A stretch of DNA of 32,197 bases from Terriglobia bacterium (GTDB lineage Bacteria; Acidobacteriota; Terriglobia; UBA7540). The DNA is taken from assembly GCA_030038235.1 (NCBI GenBank), contig JASHPE010000358.1, positions 1 to 32,197 on the forward strand, written 5' to 3'. The number at the start of each line of letters is the position of its first letter. Position 1 is the stretch's first letter. Both the position numbers and the translations under genes were made by a program. Of the stretch, positions 1 to 7,387 are shown in pieces. Under the pieces are notes generated by a model that was not told where the DNA came from, ran no database searches, and saw only the letters and a list, made by a program, of their open reading frames with translations.

Positions 1-1107
1 GAACACGACCGCGTGATCGGGCTCGGCGGGCTGCACATCCTCGGCACCGAACGCCACGAGTCGCGCCGCATCGACAAACAGCTCCGCGGGCGCGCCGGGC
101 GCCAGGGCGATCCCGGATCCTCGCGCTTTTTCCTCTCCCTCGAAGACGACCTGCTGCGCATCTTCGCCGGCGACCGGATCAAGAACATCATGGGCAAGCT
201 GGGCATGGACGAGGGCGTGCCCATCGAGTCGAGGCTGATCTCGAAGCGCATCGAGGCCGCGCAAAAGGCGGTTGAGGCGCAGAACTTCGAGTCCCGCAAG
301 CACCTGCTGGAATACGACGACGTGATGAACAAGCAGCGCGAGACCATCTACGGTCTGCGCGACGAGCTGATGAAAGGCGCCGATCAGCAGGAACGCGTGC
401 GCGAGGCTGTGATTCGCCTGATCGACTGGCTCGTCGAGACTCACTGCCCCAAGGATCAGCAGCCCGACCAGTGGAACATGAACGCGTTTCGCACCGAGTT
501 CTGGGGACGTCTGGGCGTCGACCTGCGCCAGGCTCAGCTGACCCTGGACCCGAAGCGGCTCGACGTTCTGCGCGACGAGCTCCAGGAGATCGTCTTCAAG
601 CGCTATGGCGAGCGCGAGGAGGTCTGGACTCCCGAGCGCATGCGGATTCACGAGCGCATGATCCTGCTGCAGGTGGTGGACGCGCAATGGAAAGACAACC
701 TGTTGGCGATGGACCACCTCAAGGAAGGCATTGGGCTGCGCGGCTACGGCCAGCGCGATCCGCTGGTGGAGTACAAGCGCGAGTCCTACGAGATGTTCGA
801 AGGGCTCATGGACCGCATCGAGGATGAGACGCTCCGCTATCTCTTCCTGATGCGCACGCCGGACGAGGAGGAAGCCGCCATCCGCGAGTATCAGCGTCGC
901 AAGCGCCGCGAGCAGCAGGAAATGCGCATGGTGGGCGGCGGCGCCATGGAGAAACCGCAGCAGGTGGTGCGTCGCGAGAAGGTGGGCCGCAACGATCCCT
1001 GCCCGTGCGGCAGCGGCAAGAAGTTCAAGAAGTGCCACGGCGCGGGCGTTCCGGCGACTGCGGCCGCCGGAAACGGGAATCGGCCTGATGAAGCAAGCGG
1101 TCAGTAG
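1..1107 (+). CDS. secA: Protein translocase ATPase SecA, C-terminal part (5' truncated by window)
   Basis: SecA is the ATP-driven motor that pushes unfolded preproteins through SecYEG. The reading frame is open from base 1, so the N-terminal part lies outside the window; about 368 residues are visible. It opens with the end of the second helicase lobe ([20 protein letters not shown], followed by [13 protein letters not shown]), runs through the helical wing/scaffold region, and ends in a SEC-C zinc motif ([21 protein letters not shown] region, pattern CxC-x8-CH) which in the family binds zinc and SecB or phospholipid. A GTG at 13 is an internal Val codon, not the start. The TAG stop (1105-1107) lies inside the first 13 bases of a dispersed repeat, so the last few codons may be repeat-derived. 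Family assignment is secure. Confidence 0.97.
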   Translation, partial: EHDRVIGLGGLHILGTERHESRRIDKQLRGRAGRQGDPGSSRFFLSLEDDLLRIFAGDRIKNIMGKLGMDEGVPIESRLISKRIEAAQKAVEAQNFESRKHLLEYDDVMNKQRETIYGLRDELMKGADQQERVREAVIRLIDWLVETHCPKDQQPDQWNMNAFRTEFWGRLGVDLRQAQLTLDPKRLDVLRDELQEIVFKRYGEREEVWTPERMRIHERMILLQVVDAQWKDNLLAMDHLKEGIGLRGYGQRDPLVEYKRESYEMFEGLMDRIEDETLRYLFLMRTPDEEEAAIREYQRRKRREQQEMRMVGGGAMEKPQQVVRREKVGRNDPCPCGSGKKFKKCHGAGVPATAAAGNGNRPDEASGQ

Positions 1108-1262
1108 TCAGTTGTCCCTTGCGCGTTTGATCGGGCTCTCTCCAAGGCCGCGATCTTGGTTCGTGGATGGTCGATCGTGCCGTTGAGGACCTCTTCGTCA
1201 CGCAATCCCGTCGCGATGATCCACGAACCACGATCTACGATCAGCAGGAGCTACTGACTGCG
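1102..1262. repeat. Dispersed intergenic repeat, copy A
   Basis: The segment begins with CAGTAGTCAGTTG (1102-1114), which overlaps the secA stop codon, and ends with GAGCTACTGACTGC. Inside is an 11-bp perfect inverted repeat, GGTTCGTGGAT (1158-1168) against ATCCACGAACC (1219-1229). The same left end and the same CCACGAAC...CTGAC right half recur at 30610-30798 after moeA. There is no plausible gene in the gap 1108-1280. Confidence 0.7.
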
Positions 1263-1280
1263 GTCGACTGACCAACTCCA

Positions 1281-1820
1281 ATGCCCGAAGTCCACGAACT
1301 TCACGAGCAAGCCGAAAAGACCCGCGAGAATCCCGAGCTCATCGGCGCGACGTTCACGATGTCGGTGATCGCGGTGCTGCTGGCGGCGATTTCAGTGCTC
1401 GGTCATCGCGCTCACACCCGAACCATCCTCGACCAGACTCGCGCCGCCGACTCCTGGTCGGAGTACGAGGCCCGCGACATCCGCTATCACAACTACGAAC
1501 TCTTCACCGACCTGCTCTCGGTTGCGCAGGTGAAAGATCCGGACCAGGCTCAGAAACTGAAAGACCATTACACCGCGGAACGCCAGCGCTACCAGCAGCA
1601 GCAAGAGGGTGTGCGAGCCAAGGCGAAGAGTTTCGAGGCTTCGGCCGAGGGATCCGAGCATCAAGCGGGGCGATACGACCTGGGCGAAGTGTGCCTGGAA
1701 GCTGCGCTGGTGATCACGTCCATTACACTGATCACGCGCAGGAAGCCTTTCTGGCTTTTGGGATCGGGGTTGGCTGCGGCCGGAGTGCTGATCGCGCTCA
1801 GCGGTTTCTGGGTGCGTTAA
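1281..1820 (+). CDS. DUF4337-like membrane protein
   Basis: This 179-residue protein resembles the DUF4337 family of small bacterial membrane proteins of unknown function. It has a charged N-terminus, a membrane segment at about residues 23-42, a long soluble middle rich in Gln/Glu/Lys that looks helical or coiled (residues 85-130, including QQQQ), then two closely spaced membrane segments near 139-153 and 157-176. The topology suggests a soluble helical domain tethered at both ends. The ATG at 1281 has only a weak upstream ribosome site. It follows secA after the dispersed repeat and is probably transcribed separately. Family naming comes from recall of the overall pattern; no function can be given. 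Confidence 0.8.
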   Translation: MPEVHELHEQAEKTRENPELIGATFTMSVIAVLLAAISVLGHRAHTRTILDQTRAADSWSEYEARDIRYHNYELFTDLLSVAQVKDPDQAQKLKDHYTAERQRYQQQQEGVRAKAKSFEASAEGSEHQAGRYDLGEVCLEAALVITSITLITRRKPFWLLGSGLAAAGVLIALSGFWVR

Positions 1821-1877
1821 TGGCCCGACGGTTGGGACATGCCCAGCTTCCTGCCGGGCGATCGAATGAGGCGTCAG

Positions 1878-2090
1878 TCAGGCTACAGTTTTTAGAGCCG
1901 GGATGTGCTGAAACGAGAAGTTGGCAACGTCCGCACGCTCCCGCGCATGTTCAACAGTCATGCTGACCAGATTACCGTCGGCGTCAAATTCCACAAGCGT
2001 GTTTTCGTCCAGGTCCCGGGTCTCATTAACCGGAGATTCCTTGAACACCAAGAGCAGCGTATCCGTGTCTTCGAAATACTGAATTCTCAT
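1878..2090 (-). CDS. DUF2283 family small protein (possible antitoxin-like partner)
   Basis: A 70-residue protein with the typical DUF2283 pattern: MRIQYFEDTDTLLL at the start, a central NTLVEFDADGNLV strand pair, then the VEHA helix. In databases DUF2283 genes usually sit directly beside a small basic gene, as here: the stop of the 79-aa upstream gene and the start of this one are separated by three bases, so the two are almost certainly translated from one message. The biochemical role of DUF2283 is not established. An acidic small protein following a basic one suggests a toxin-antitoxin-like pair, which is inference. Confidence 0.85.
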   Translation of the reverse strand: MRIQYFEDTDTLLLVFKESPVNETRDLDENTLVEFDADGNLVSMTVEHARERADVANFSFQHIPALKTVA

Positions 2091-2093
2091 CGC

Positions 2094-2333
2094 TCAAACT
2101 CCGCGAAATGAACGATCGAAAAATGCATTGTGAATGGTCTCGCCGTCTGGGAGCAGCACCACACGAAGAACGCGATTGTTCATTTCCTCAATGTAACCCC
2201 ATCGCCGAATCCGGCCATCGCCCTGGACGAATTCTGCCACAGGATTCGATTTTACCCTCTCAATCCAGTCGTCCCGAATCATCCGCCGGTCCGGCCGGTT
2301 CCGCGTCGCCTCAAAATACTTCGTGGTTTTCAC
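2094..2333 (-). CDS. 79-aa basic protein, partner of DUF2283 (possible RelE/BrnT-like toxin)
   Basis: This 79-residue protein has many Arg residues and the core RIRRWGYIEEMNNRVLRVV followed by DGETIHNAFFDR. That layout (basic helices, then strands ending in T-HNAFFDR) recalls small DUF4258/BrnT-type folds, but no catalytic residue can be named. The start used is GTG at 2331-2333 (complement), giving an MKTTKYFE beginning that matches my recollection of homologues. It lies 44 bases downstream of the sigma-54 activator gene on the same strand and three bases upstream of the DUF2283 gene. The assignment as the toxin half of a module is a hypothesis from size, charge and coupling. Confidence 0.75.
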   Translation of the reverse strand: MKTTKYFEATRNRPDRRMIRDDWIERVKSNPVAEFVQGDGRIRRWGYIEEMNNRVLRVVLLPDGETIHNAFFDRSFRGV

Positions 2334-2377
2334 GTGAACGCACCGGCGCAGCTGTCGTGTTCAGATCTCCCAGGGCG

Positions 2378-4453
2378 TTAACCTCGGCTGATGCCCAGCT
2401 TCCTCATCTTCGATTGCAGCGTGGTGCGCTTGAGGCCGAGTCGCGCCGCCGCGCCTTGGGGACCGCCCACTGTCCAGTTCGTCTCTGCAAGGACGCGGAG
2501 GATGTGTTCACGCTCGGCGGCTTGGAGCGTAGGTGTGCTGTTGGCAGGCGCATCGGGAGACTGCCGCAGATCGGCGATCGATATGTTGAGCGCCGGGCCT
2601 CGCGAGAGGATCACGGCGCGCTCGATGAAGTTCTCGAGTTCGCGGATATTGCCCGGCCAGGCGTACTCGGCCAGCGCGCGCTGCGCATCCGCCGGCACTG
2701 TTTCGATTTTCCGCTCCAGGCGCAGTGCGTACTTCTGGACGAAGTAGCGCACCAACTGCGGGATGTCTTCGCGGCGCTCCCGCAACGGCGGCGCCTCGAG
2801 GGGAAAGACATTGAGACGATAGAAGAGATCGCTGCGAAACCTGCCTTCGGCCACCATTTGCGCGAGATTCCGGTTGGTGGCGGCGATCACACGCACGTCC
2901 ACGCGCAGCGTCCGCGTGCCGCCCAGCCGCTCGAATTCCTGCTCTTGCAGGGCGCGCAGAAGCTTGGGCTGCAGCTCGAGCGGAATGTCGCCCACTTCAT
3001 CGAGAAACAGCGTGCCGTGGTGAGCCAGCTCGAATCGTCCCGCACGCTGCGCGAGCGCGCCGGTGAAAGCGCCTTTTTCATGGCCGAAGAGTTCGCTCTC
3101 CAGCAGTCCCGCCGGAATCGCGGCGCAATTGATCTTCACAAAGGTGCGGTCGCGGCGCCGGCTCAGGTTGTGAATGGCGCGCGCGAAGACCTCCTTGCCG
3201 GTTCCGGTTTCGCCTTCGATCAGAACCGCGGCGTCCGTCGGTGCGACGGTCTCGATCTGCCGGAGAACGCGCTTCAACACCGGACTGTCGCCGACGATCT
3301 CCTCAAAGTTGTGCTCGGTGCGAATCTCGTCTTCGAGGTACAGCTTTTCCTGCGCCAGCTGCTCCTTCAATTCCTCGATCTCCGAGAACGCGAGGGCGCT
3401 CTCGACGGCGGTGGCGATCTGGTTGGCGACCTGGGTCAGCAAATCGACATCGTCCGCGGTGAAGCTCGCTTCGCGGCGCGTGCCGACGTTGAGGGTGCCG
3501 AGAACGCGGTCGCGCGAGATGAGGGGCAGCACGCACCCGGCTCGCAGACCCTGAGCCACCATGCGGCGAAAGCCATCGGAGTTGAACTGGTTAAGGTTCG
3601 AGGCGTCAAGCACCACCGGCTTCCGCGTTCTGAATGCCTGTCCGGGCGGCGAGTCTTCCAGGGGAATCTCGGCATCCTCCAGGACCAGGTTCTGGTTGTC
3701 GGGGAAGTCCAGGGCATAGACGCGCAGCCGGTTCGTTTTCGTGTCGTAGACTGCAAGACCCGTGTACTCGATATTCAGCAGGCGGCGCAGTCCGGCGGAA
3801 ATCGCGGCAAACAGCTCCCTCTTGCTCACCTTCGACGCGATGGCGTCGTTCACGTCGAGCAGCAGGCGCAAGCGGTCGCGCTCGCGCGCGAGTTCAGCCT
3901 GATAGGACTTTGCCGCCTGGGCATTCAGCGCGTTGTCCACGGCGACCGCGACCTGGCGCGCCACGCGGCCGAGGAACTCCACGTCCGCGGGGCTGTACGC
4001 ATGGGGCTCGCGGCTGCCCACGCCCATGCCGCCCAGCCTGCGCTGTGCCGTGGTGAGCGGCAGGGTGCACACCGAGCGCACGTTGCGCTGCCGCAGCATC
4101 TGCATACTCTCGGGAAACCGCGTCTCGCTCTCTACGTCGTTGATCACAAGCGGCTGTTGCGTTCGCCAGACTTCGCCGCCAAGCGAACGATCGACGGGCG
4201 TTTCCTTTCCGGCCTGGAGATCGGTGGCGAGATCGGTCTCGAGGATGTGCAGTCGCATCACGTCGCGAGCGTCGTCGTGCAAAACGAGGCTGAGAAAATC
4301 GAATTCGATGATCGGGTGCAGCCGCGCGGCAAGATCGTGGAAAAGAGCGTTGAGGTCGCGATGCAGCGCGATGGACTCCGACACTTCGAGCAGCGCCTGG
4401 TACTCCGGGGCACGAGTTTCGGCCCCCGTCGCGACTGCATAAGCACTGGCCAT
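2378..4453 (-). CDS. Sigma-54-dependent activator with two GAF domains (FhlA/NtrC type)
   Basis: This 691-residue bacterial enhancer-binding protein opens transcription by sigma-54 RNA polymerase. Domains in order: GAF 1 (about 20-175), GAF 2 (about 190-355), a coiled linker (355-380), the AAA+ domain (385-620) and a Fis-type helix-turn-helix at the end (about 645-687). The AAA+ domain shows Walker A GETGTGKE (414-421), the sigma-54 contact loop GAFTGA (461-466), Walker [10 protein letters not shown] (481-489) and the [10 protein letters not shown] motif (599-608). There is no receiver domain, so activation is by ligand or redox sensing through the GAF domains, as in FhlA or NorR; the ligand cannot be read from sequence. 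Target promoters are unknown, and no clear -24/-12 element was found in the flanks. Start ATG is the complement of 4451-4453. Confidence 0.95.
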   Translation of the reverse strand: MASAYAVATGAETRAPEYQALLEVSESIALHRDLNALFHDLAARLHPIIEFDFLSLVLHDDARDVMRLHILETDLATDLQAGKETPVDRSLGGEVWRTQQPLVINDVESETRFPESMQMLRQRNVRSVCTLPLTTAQRRLGGMGVGSREPHAYSPADVEFLGRVARQVAVAVDNALNAQAAKSYQAELARERDRLRLLLDVNDAIASKVSKRELFAAISAGLRRLLNIEYTGLAVYDTKTNRLRVYALDFPDNQNLVLEDAEIPLEDSPPGQAFRTRKPVVLDASNLNQFNSDGFRRMVAQGLRAGCVLPLISRDRVLGTLNVGTRREASFTADDVDLLTQVANQIATAVESALAFSEIEELKEQLAQEKLYLEDEIRTEHNFEEIVGDSPVLKRVLRQIETVAPTDAAVLIEGETGTGKEVFARAIHNLSRRRDRTFVKINCAAIPAGLLESELFGHEKGAFTGALAQRAGRFELAHHGTLFLDEVGDIPLELQPKLLRALQEQEFERLGGTRTLRVDVRVIAATNRNLAQMVAEGRFRSDLFYRLNVFPLEAPPLRERREDIPQLVRYFVQKYALRLERKIETVPADAQRALAEYAWPGNIRELENFIERAVILSRGPALNISIADLRQSPDAPANSTPTLQAAEREHILRVLAETNWTVGGPQGAAARLGLKRTTLQSKMRKLGISRG

Positions 4454-4464
4454 GATCTTTGTTC

Positions 4465-4473
4465 AGCATAGCA
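4465..4473 (-). promoter_or_regulatory. Extended -10-like element before the sigma-54 activator gene
   Basis: Read on the minus strand the sequence is TGCTATGCT, an extended -10 pattern (TGn then TATGCT), ending 11 bases before the ATG. No good -35 hexamer was found. If used, the leader would be only a few bases long. Confidence 0.3.
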
Positions 4474-4497
4474 TCCGCCGGAGAGCTCTCCAAACGG

Positions 4498-4641
4498 TGC
4501 TGTAGCGCCGGTGTCCTCACCGGCGATTTTCAGCTCGATCGCGCCAGTGAGGACACCGGCGATTTTCAGCTCGATCGCGCCGATGAGGACGCCGGCGATT
4601 TTCAGCTCGATCGCGCCGGTGAGGACACCGGCGCTACAGCA
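4498..4641. repeat. 28-bp inverted repeat enclosing three 36-bp tandem units
   Basis: Bases 4498-4525 and 4614-4641 are perfect inverted repeats of 28 bp (outer end TGCTGTAGCGCC). Each end itself contains the small hairpin GCCGGTG-tcct-CACCGGC. Between and overlapping them lie three 36-bp direct repeats at 4522-4557, 4558-4593 and 4594-4629, each beginning GGCGATTTTCAGCTCGATCG and differing at only a few bases around GTGAGGACACC. An open frame runs through it (12-residue repeat GDFQLDRA-EDT) but it lacks a credible start and looks non-coding. Confidence 0.9.
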
Positions 4642-4692
4642 GAGCCGCCACTACGGCGAAGCCTCCTGAGATTCATACGGAGGACGATCGTG

Positions 4693-4698
4693 TAAAAT
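4693..4698 (+). promoter_or_regulatory. -10-like TAAAAT upstream of the helicase gene
   Basis: TAAAAT preceded by TG lies about 70 bases before the helicase ATG in the only unstructured part of the intergenic region. A -35 hexamer is not evident, so this is a weak call. Confidence 0.25.
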
Positions 4699-4766
4699 AA
4701 CAAAGGATTCGAAGGCGGCCCTCAACTCGGCGCTCGGTCCTCAACCCTTAGCTCCCAAAGGCTGGA

Positions 4767-7043
4767 ATGTCTGATCTTCTCGACGAACTGAATAGCGAGC
4801 AGCGTGCCGTCGCCGAACAAACCGAGGGCCCGCTGCTGGTGCTGGCCGGGGCGGGCAGCGGCAAGACGCGCGCCATCACCTACCGCATCGCCCATCTCAT
4901 CATGACCCGCCACGTTGCGCCTTGGAGCATCCTGGCGGTCACGTTCACGAACAAAGCCGCCGATCAGATGCGCGAGCGCGTGGCGCGGCTGCTGGCCGAT
5001 CGACGCGCGCAGAGTTCCGATTCGCCGAGCGGCGAAGCGGAGATTCAGGGTGCCGGCGTGGACGGCCGCGCGAAACCGCAGATTTCGACCTTCCACTCGC
5101 TCTCGGTACGGCTGCTGCGCCGCGAAATCGAGGCGCTCGGTTACGGCCGCGACTTCGCGATCTACGACGAGGACGATCAGACGCGGCTGCTGAAGGCCTG
5201 TCTCACTGACCTCGGCCTGAGCGACAAGCTCTTCACGCCGCGGCAGGCGCTTTCCAGGATCAGCTACGCCAAGAATCAGGGCATCGGCCCCGAAGAAATG
5301 TACGAGAAGGCGCGCGATCCCGACACCGAGGCGCTGGCCTCTATCTTCGGCCGCTACCGCGATCGCCTGCGGGCCGCCAATGCTCTCGATTTTGACGATC
5401 TGCTGCTGAAGATCGTCGAACTCTTCGACAAGTCGCCGGAACTGGCCGAGTCGTACAGCCGGCGCTTTCGCTACATCCACGTGGACGAGTATCAGGATAC
5501 AAACCGCGTGCAGTACCGGCTGATCCGGCAGCTCACGCGGGCCCATCACAACATCTGCGCGGTGGGCGACGAGGACCAGTCGATTTACAGTTGGCGCGGC
5601 GCCAGCATCGAGAACATCCTGCGCTTCGAGGAGGATTTTCGCGAAGCCAAGGTGCTGCGGCTGGAGCGCAACTACCGGTCCACCCAGGTGATTCTTGACG
5701 GCGCTTCGGCCGTGGTCAGCAACAATCGGGCGCGCAAGGGGAAAAAGTTGTGGACCGAGCGCCGAAGCGGGCGGTCGATTGGCGTGTATCAGGCCGGCAC
5801 CGCCGAAGGCGAAGCGGAGTTTATTGCGGGGGAAGTGTCCGCGGCGCTCCAGGCCGACGGCTACGCGAGCGTGGGCGTGCTGTATCGCACCAACGCGCAA
5901 TCACGGCTGCTCGAAGAAGCGATGCGCGCCCGCCGGATCGGCTATCGGCTGGTGGGCGGATTCAGCTTCTACGCGCGCGCGGAAATCCGCGACGCGCTGG
6001 CTTACGCGCGCCTGGCTTTCAATCTGCGCGACACGGCTGCGTTTCTGCGGATCATCAACACGCCGCCGCGCGGCATCGGCGAAACCACCGTCGCGCAGAT
6101 CCAGGCCCTGGCGCGCGAGAATCGGTTGACCCTCTGGGAAGCGCTCGAAGAGATGCTGACGCGGGCGAAAGAAGCGCCCCTTCGGGCGGCGCGCTCGCTC
6201 GCGAATTTCCACACGCTGATCCGCACGCTCGCCGAAGAAGGCAAGAGCCTGCGCATGGCCGAGTTTTTCCGCAGCCTGCTCGATCGCACCGGGTATCTCG
6301 CGATGTTCAGGGACCAGAACACACCGGAGGCGGAAGGACGAGTCGAGAACCTGCTCGAACTCGTCAACGCGGTGGCTGCCGCCGAGGAGGCCGGCGAAGG
6401 TCTGACGGCATTTCTCGACCGCGCGGCGCTGGTCTCCGATACCGACGATTACGACGAACGCGCGCGCGTCACGCTGATGACGCTCCATAGCGCCAAAGGT
6501 CTGGAGTTCGACTCGGTTTTTCTGGCCGGACTCGAAGAGGGCTTGCTACCGCACAAAATGTCTATGGACGACGATGCCGGACTCGAAGAGGAGCGCCGCT
6601 TGTGCTACGTCGGCATGACGCGCGCCAAGGACCGGTTGGTGCTCACTTCGAGCGCCACGCGACGATTCTGGGGTGAGGAAGGCCGGCGCAACACACGCCG
6701 GTCAAGATTCCTCGGCGAGATTCCGGACAGGTTTACCGAGCGGCTGTCGAGCTCGGGGCGCGCCGAAACCAATTGGCAAGGAGCGTTCAACTCGCGCGAA
6801 TCGATCGAGCAGTTGCTCCGGACGACGGGCTTCGGCTCGAGGCTGCAAGCCGGGCGCACTTCCACGCCGCCGGGCTCTGGGTCCAAATGGCGGCGGGGCA
6901 ATCGCGTGCGGCATCCGAAGTACGGCATTGGCACGGTGATCGCATGTGAAGGCGAGGGCGAGCAGGAAAAGCTGACCATCAGCTTTCCGGGTTACGGCGC
7001 CAAGAAGATGCTGCCACACTTTGCCGCGTTGGAGAAGGCCTGA
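4767..7043 (+). CDS. pcrA: ATP-dependent DNA helicase PcrA/UvrD
   Basis: This 758-residue superfamily 1A 3'-5' helicase acts in nucleotide-excision repair, displacement of RecA and removal of stalled complexes. The motifs appear in order: Q motif (LNSEQRAV), Walker A AGAGSGKT (27-34), VTFTNKAA, STFHSL, Walker B VDEYQD (239-244), GDEDQSIYSWRGA (from 267), LERNYRST, the MTLHSAKGLEFDSV motif, and YVGMTRAKDRL. The C-terminus after residue 700 has the Tudor-like module typical of PcrA/UvrD (GNRVRHPKYGIGTV), which contacts RNA polymerase in studied homologues. Length is close to the family norm (about 720-760). It stands alone, downstream of the inverted-repeat element. Whether it is closer to PcrA or UvrD cannot be decided by eye. 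Confidence 0.95.
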   Translation: MSDLLDELNSEQRAVAEQTEGPLLVLAGAGSGKTRAITYRIAHLIMTRHVAPWSILAVTFTNKAADQMRERVARLLADRRAQSSDSPSGEAEIQGAGVDGRAKPQISTFHSLSVRLLRREIEALGYGRDFAIYDEDDQTRLLKACLTDLGLSDKLFTPRQALSRISYAKNQGIGPEEMYEKARDPDTEALASIFGRYRDRLRAANALDFDDLLLKIVELFDKSPELAESYSRRFRYIHVDEYQDTNRVQYRLIRQLTRAHHNICAVGDEDQSIYSWRGASIENILRFEEDFREAKVLRLERNYRSTQVILDGASAVVSNNRARKGKKLWTERRSGRSIGVYQAGTAEGEAEFIAGEVSAALQADGYASVGVLYRTNAQSRLLEEAMRARRIGYRLVGGFSFYARAEIRDALAYARLAFNLRDTAAFLRIINTPPRGIGETTVAQIQALARENRLTLWEALEEMLTRAKEAPLRAARSLANFHTLIRTLAEEGKSLRMAEFFRSLLDRTGYLAMFRDQNTPEAEGRVENLLELVNAVAAAEEAGEGLTAFLDRAALVSDTDDYDERARVTLMTLHSAKGLEFDSVFLAGLEEGLLPHKMSMDDDAGLEEERRLCYVGMTRAKDRLVLTSSATRRFWGEEGRRNTRRSRFLGEIPDRFTERLSSSGRAETNWQGAFNSRESIEQLLRTTGFGSRLQAGRTSTPPGSGSKWRRGNRVRHPKYGIGTVIACEGEGEQEKLTISFPGYGAKKMLPHFAALEKA

Positions 7044-7080
7044 GCGCTTGATCGTTCTGCGACGCCGGACGCCAATTGGC

Positions 7081-7087
7081 TGTATGA
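7081..7087 (+). promoter_or_regulatory. -10-like GTATGAT upstream of the 51-aa basic protein
   Basis: The run TGTATGAT (7081-7087 covers the core) sits 52 bases before the small ORF at 7140, just after the helicase stop. No matching -35 was seen. Weak support for independent transcription of the small gene. Confidence 0.25.
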
Positions 7088-7139
7088 TCTAGGCTCTGTT
7101 GGGCGCCATTTCGAATACTGACATCCAAAAGGACTGAGA

Positions 7140-7295
7140 ATGGATACTTCAAGAGTGACGGACAAGTTGGAACGCAAGAAGCTGAAGCGCGCGGCGCGCA
7201 AAAAGCGGGCGCCCAAGCCGAAGCGCACGGAGCCGCGCGGATCTCGCAAGCCGAAGGTCAAGAAGCGCGGTCCGGGCGGCCCGGCGAAGCGCTAA
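7140..7295 (+). CDS. 51-aa highly basic small protein
   Basis: The ATG at 7140 is preceded by AAAGGA at a suitable distance and opens a 51-codon frame ending in TAA at 7293-7295. The product is dominated by Lys and Arg (for example LERKKLKRAARKKRAPKPKR in the first half) with Pro and Gly in the second half, and has no hydrophobic core. It looks like a small disordered nucleic-acid-binding protein, comparable in composition to histone-like tails or small ribosome-associated proteins, but I do not recognise the family. It stands between the helicase and the permease and ends just before a palindromic repeat. The good ribosome site is the main argument that it is real. Confidence 0.55.
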   Translation: MDTSRVTDKLERKKLKRAARKKRAPKPKRTEPRGSRKPKVKKRGPGGPAKR

Positions 7296-7307
7296 CGTCG
7301 CACGGCC

Positions 7308-7357
7308 TTGTAGCGCAGGCTTCCAGCCTGCACCATGCCGAGCTTTCAGCCTGCAAG
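7308..7357. repeat. REP-like palindrome (AGGCT/AGCCT family)
   Basis: TTGTAGCGCAGGCTTCCAGC followed by CTGC contains the perfect hairpin GCAGGCT-tcc-AGCCTGC (7315-7331). A second, partial copy (AGCTTTCAGCCTGCAAG) follows at once. The TGTAGCGC lead-in matches the ends of the element at 4498-4641, although the stem sequence differs. Confidence 0.7.
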
Positions 7358-7387
7358 TGAGGGACGCCAGCCGCGCGGAAGGATCTG

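Noticed and set aside
2108-4471. 787-codon open frame on the plus strand opposite the sigma-54 activator
   Set aside because: It mirrors the real gene; the product has no domain, and the minus strand encodes all expected activator motifs. High GC removes stops on the opposite strand.
4498-4641. CRISPR array
   Set aside because: The 36-bp units are directly adjacent with no unique spacers, and no cas gene is present.
4459-4695. Open frame with 12-residue repeats GDFQLDRA-EDT
   Set aside because: It follows only from the 36-bp (12-codon) period of the tandem repeat; no ribosome site, and the ends are structured DNA.
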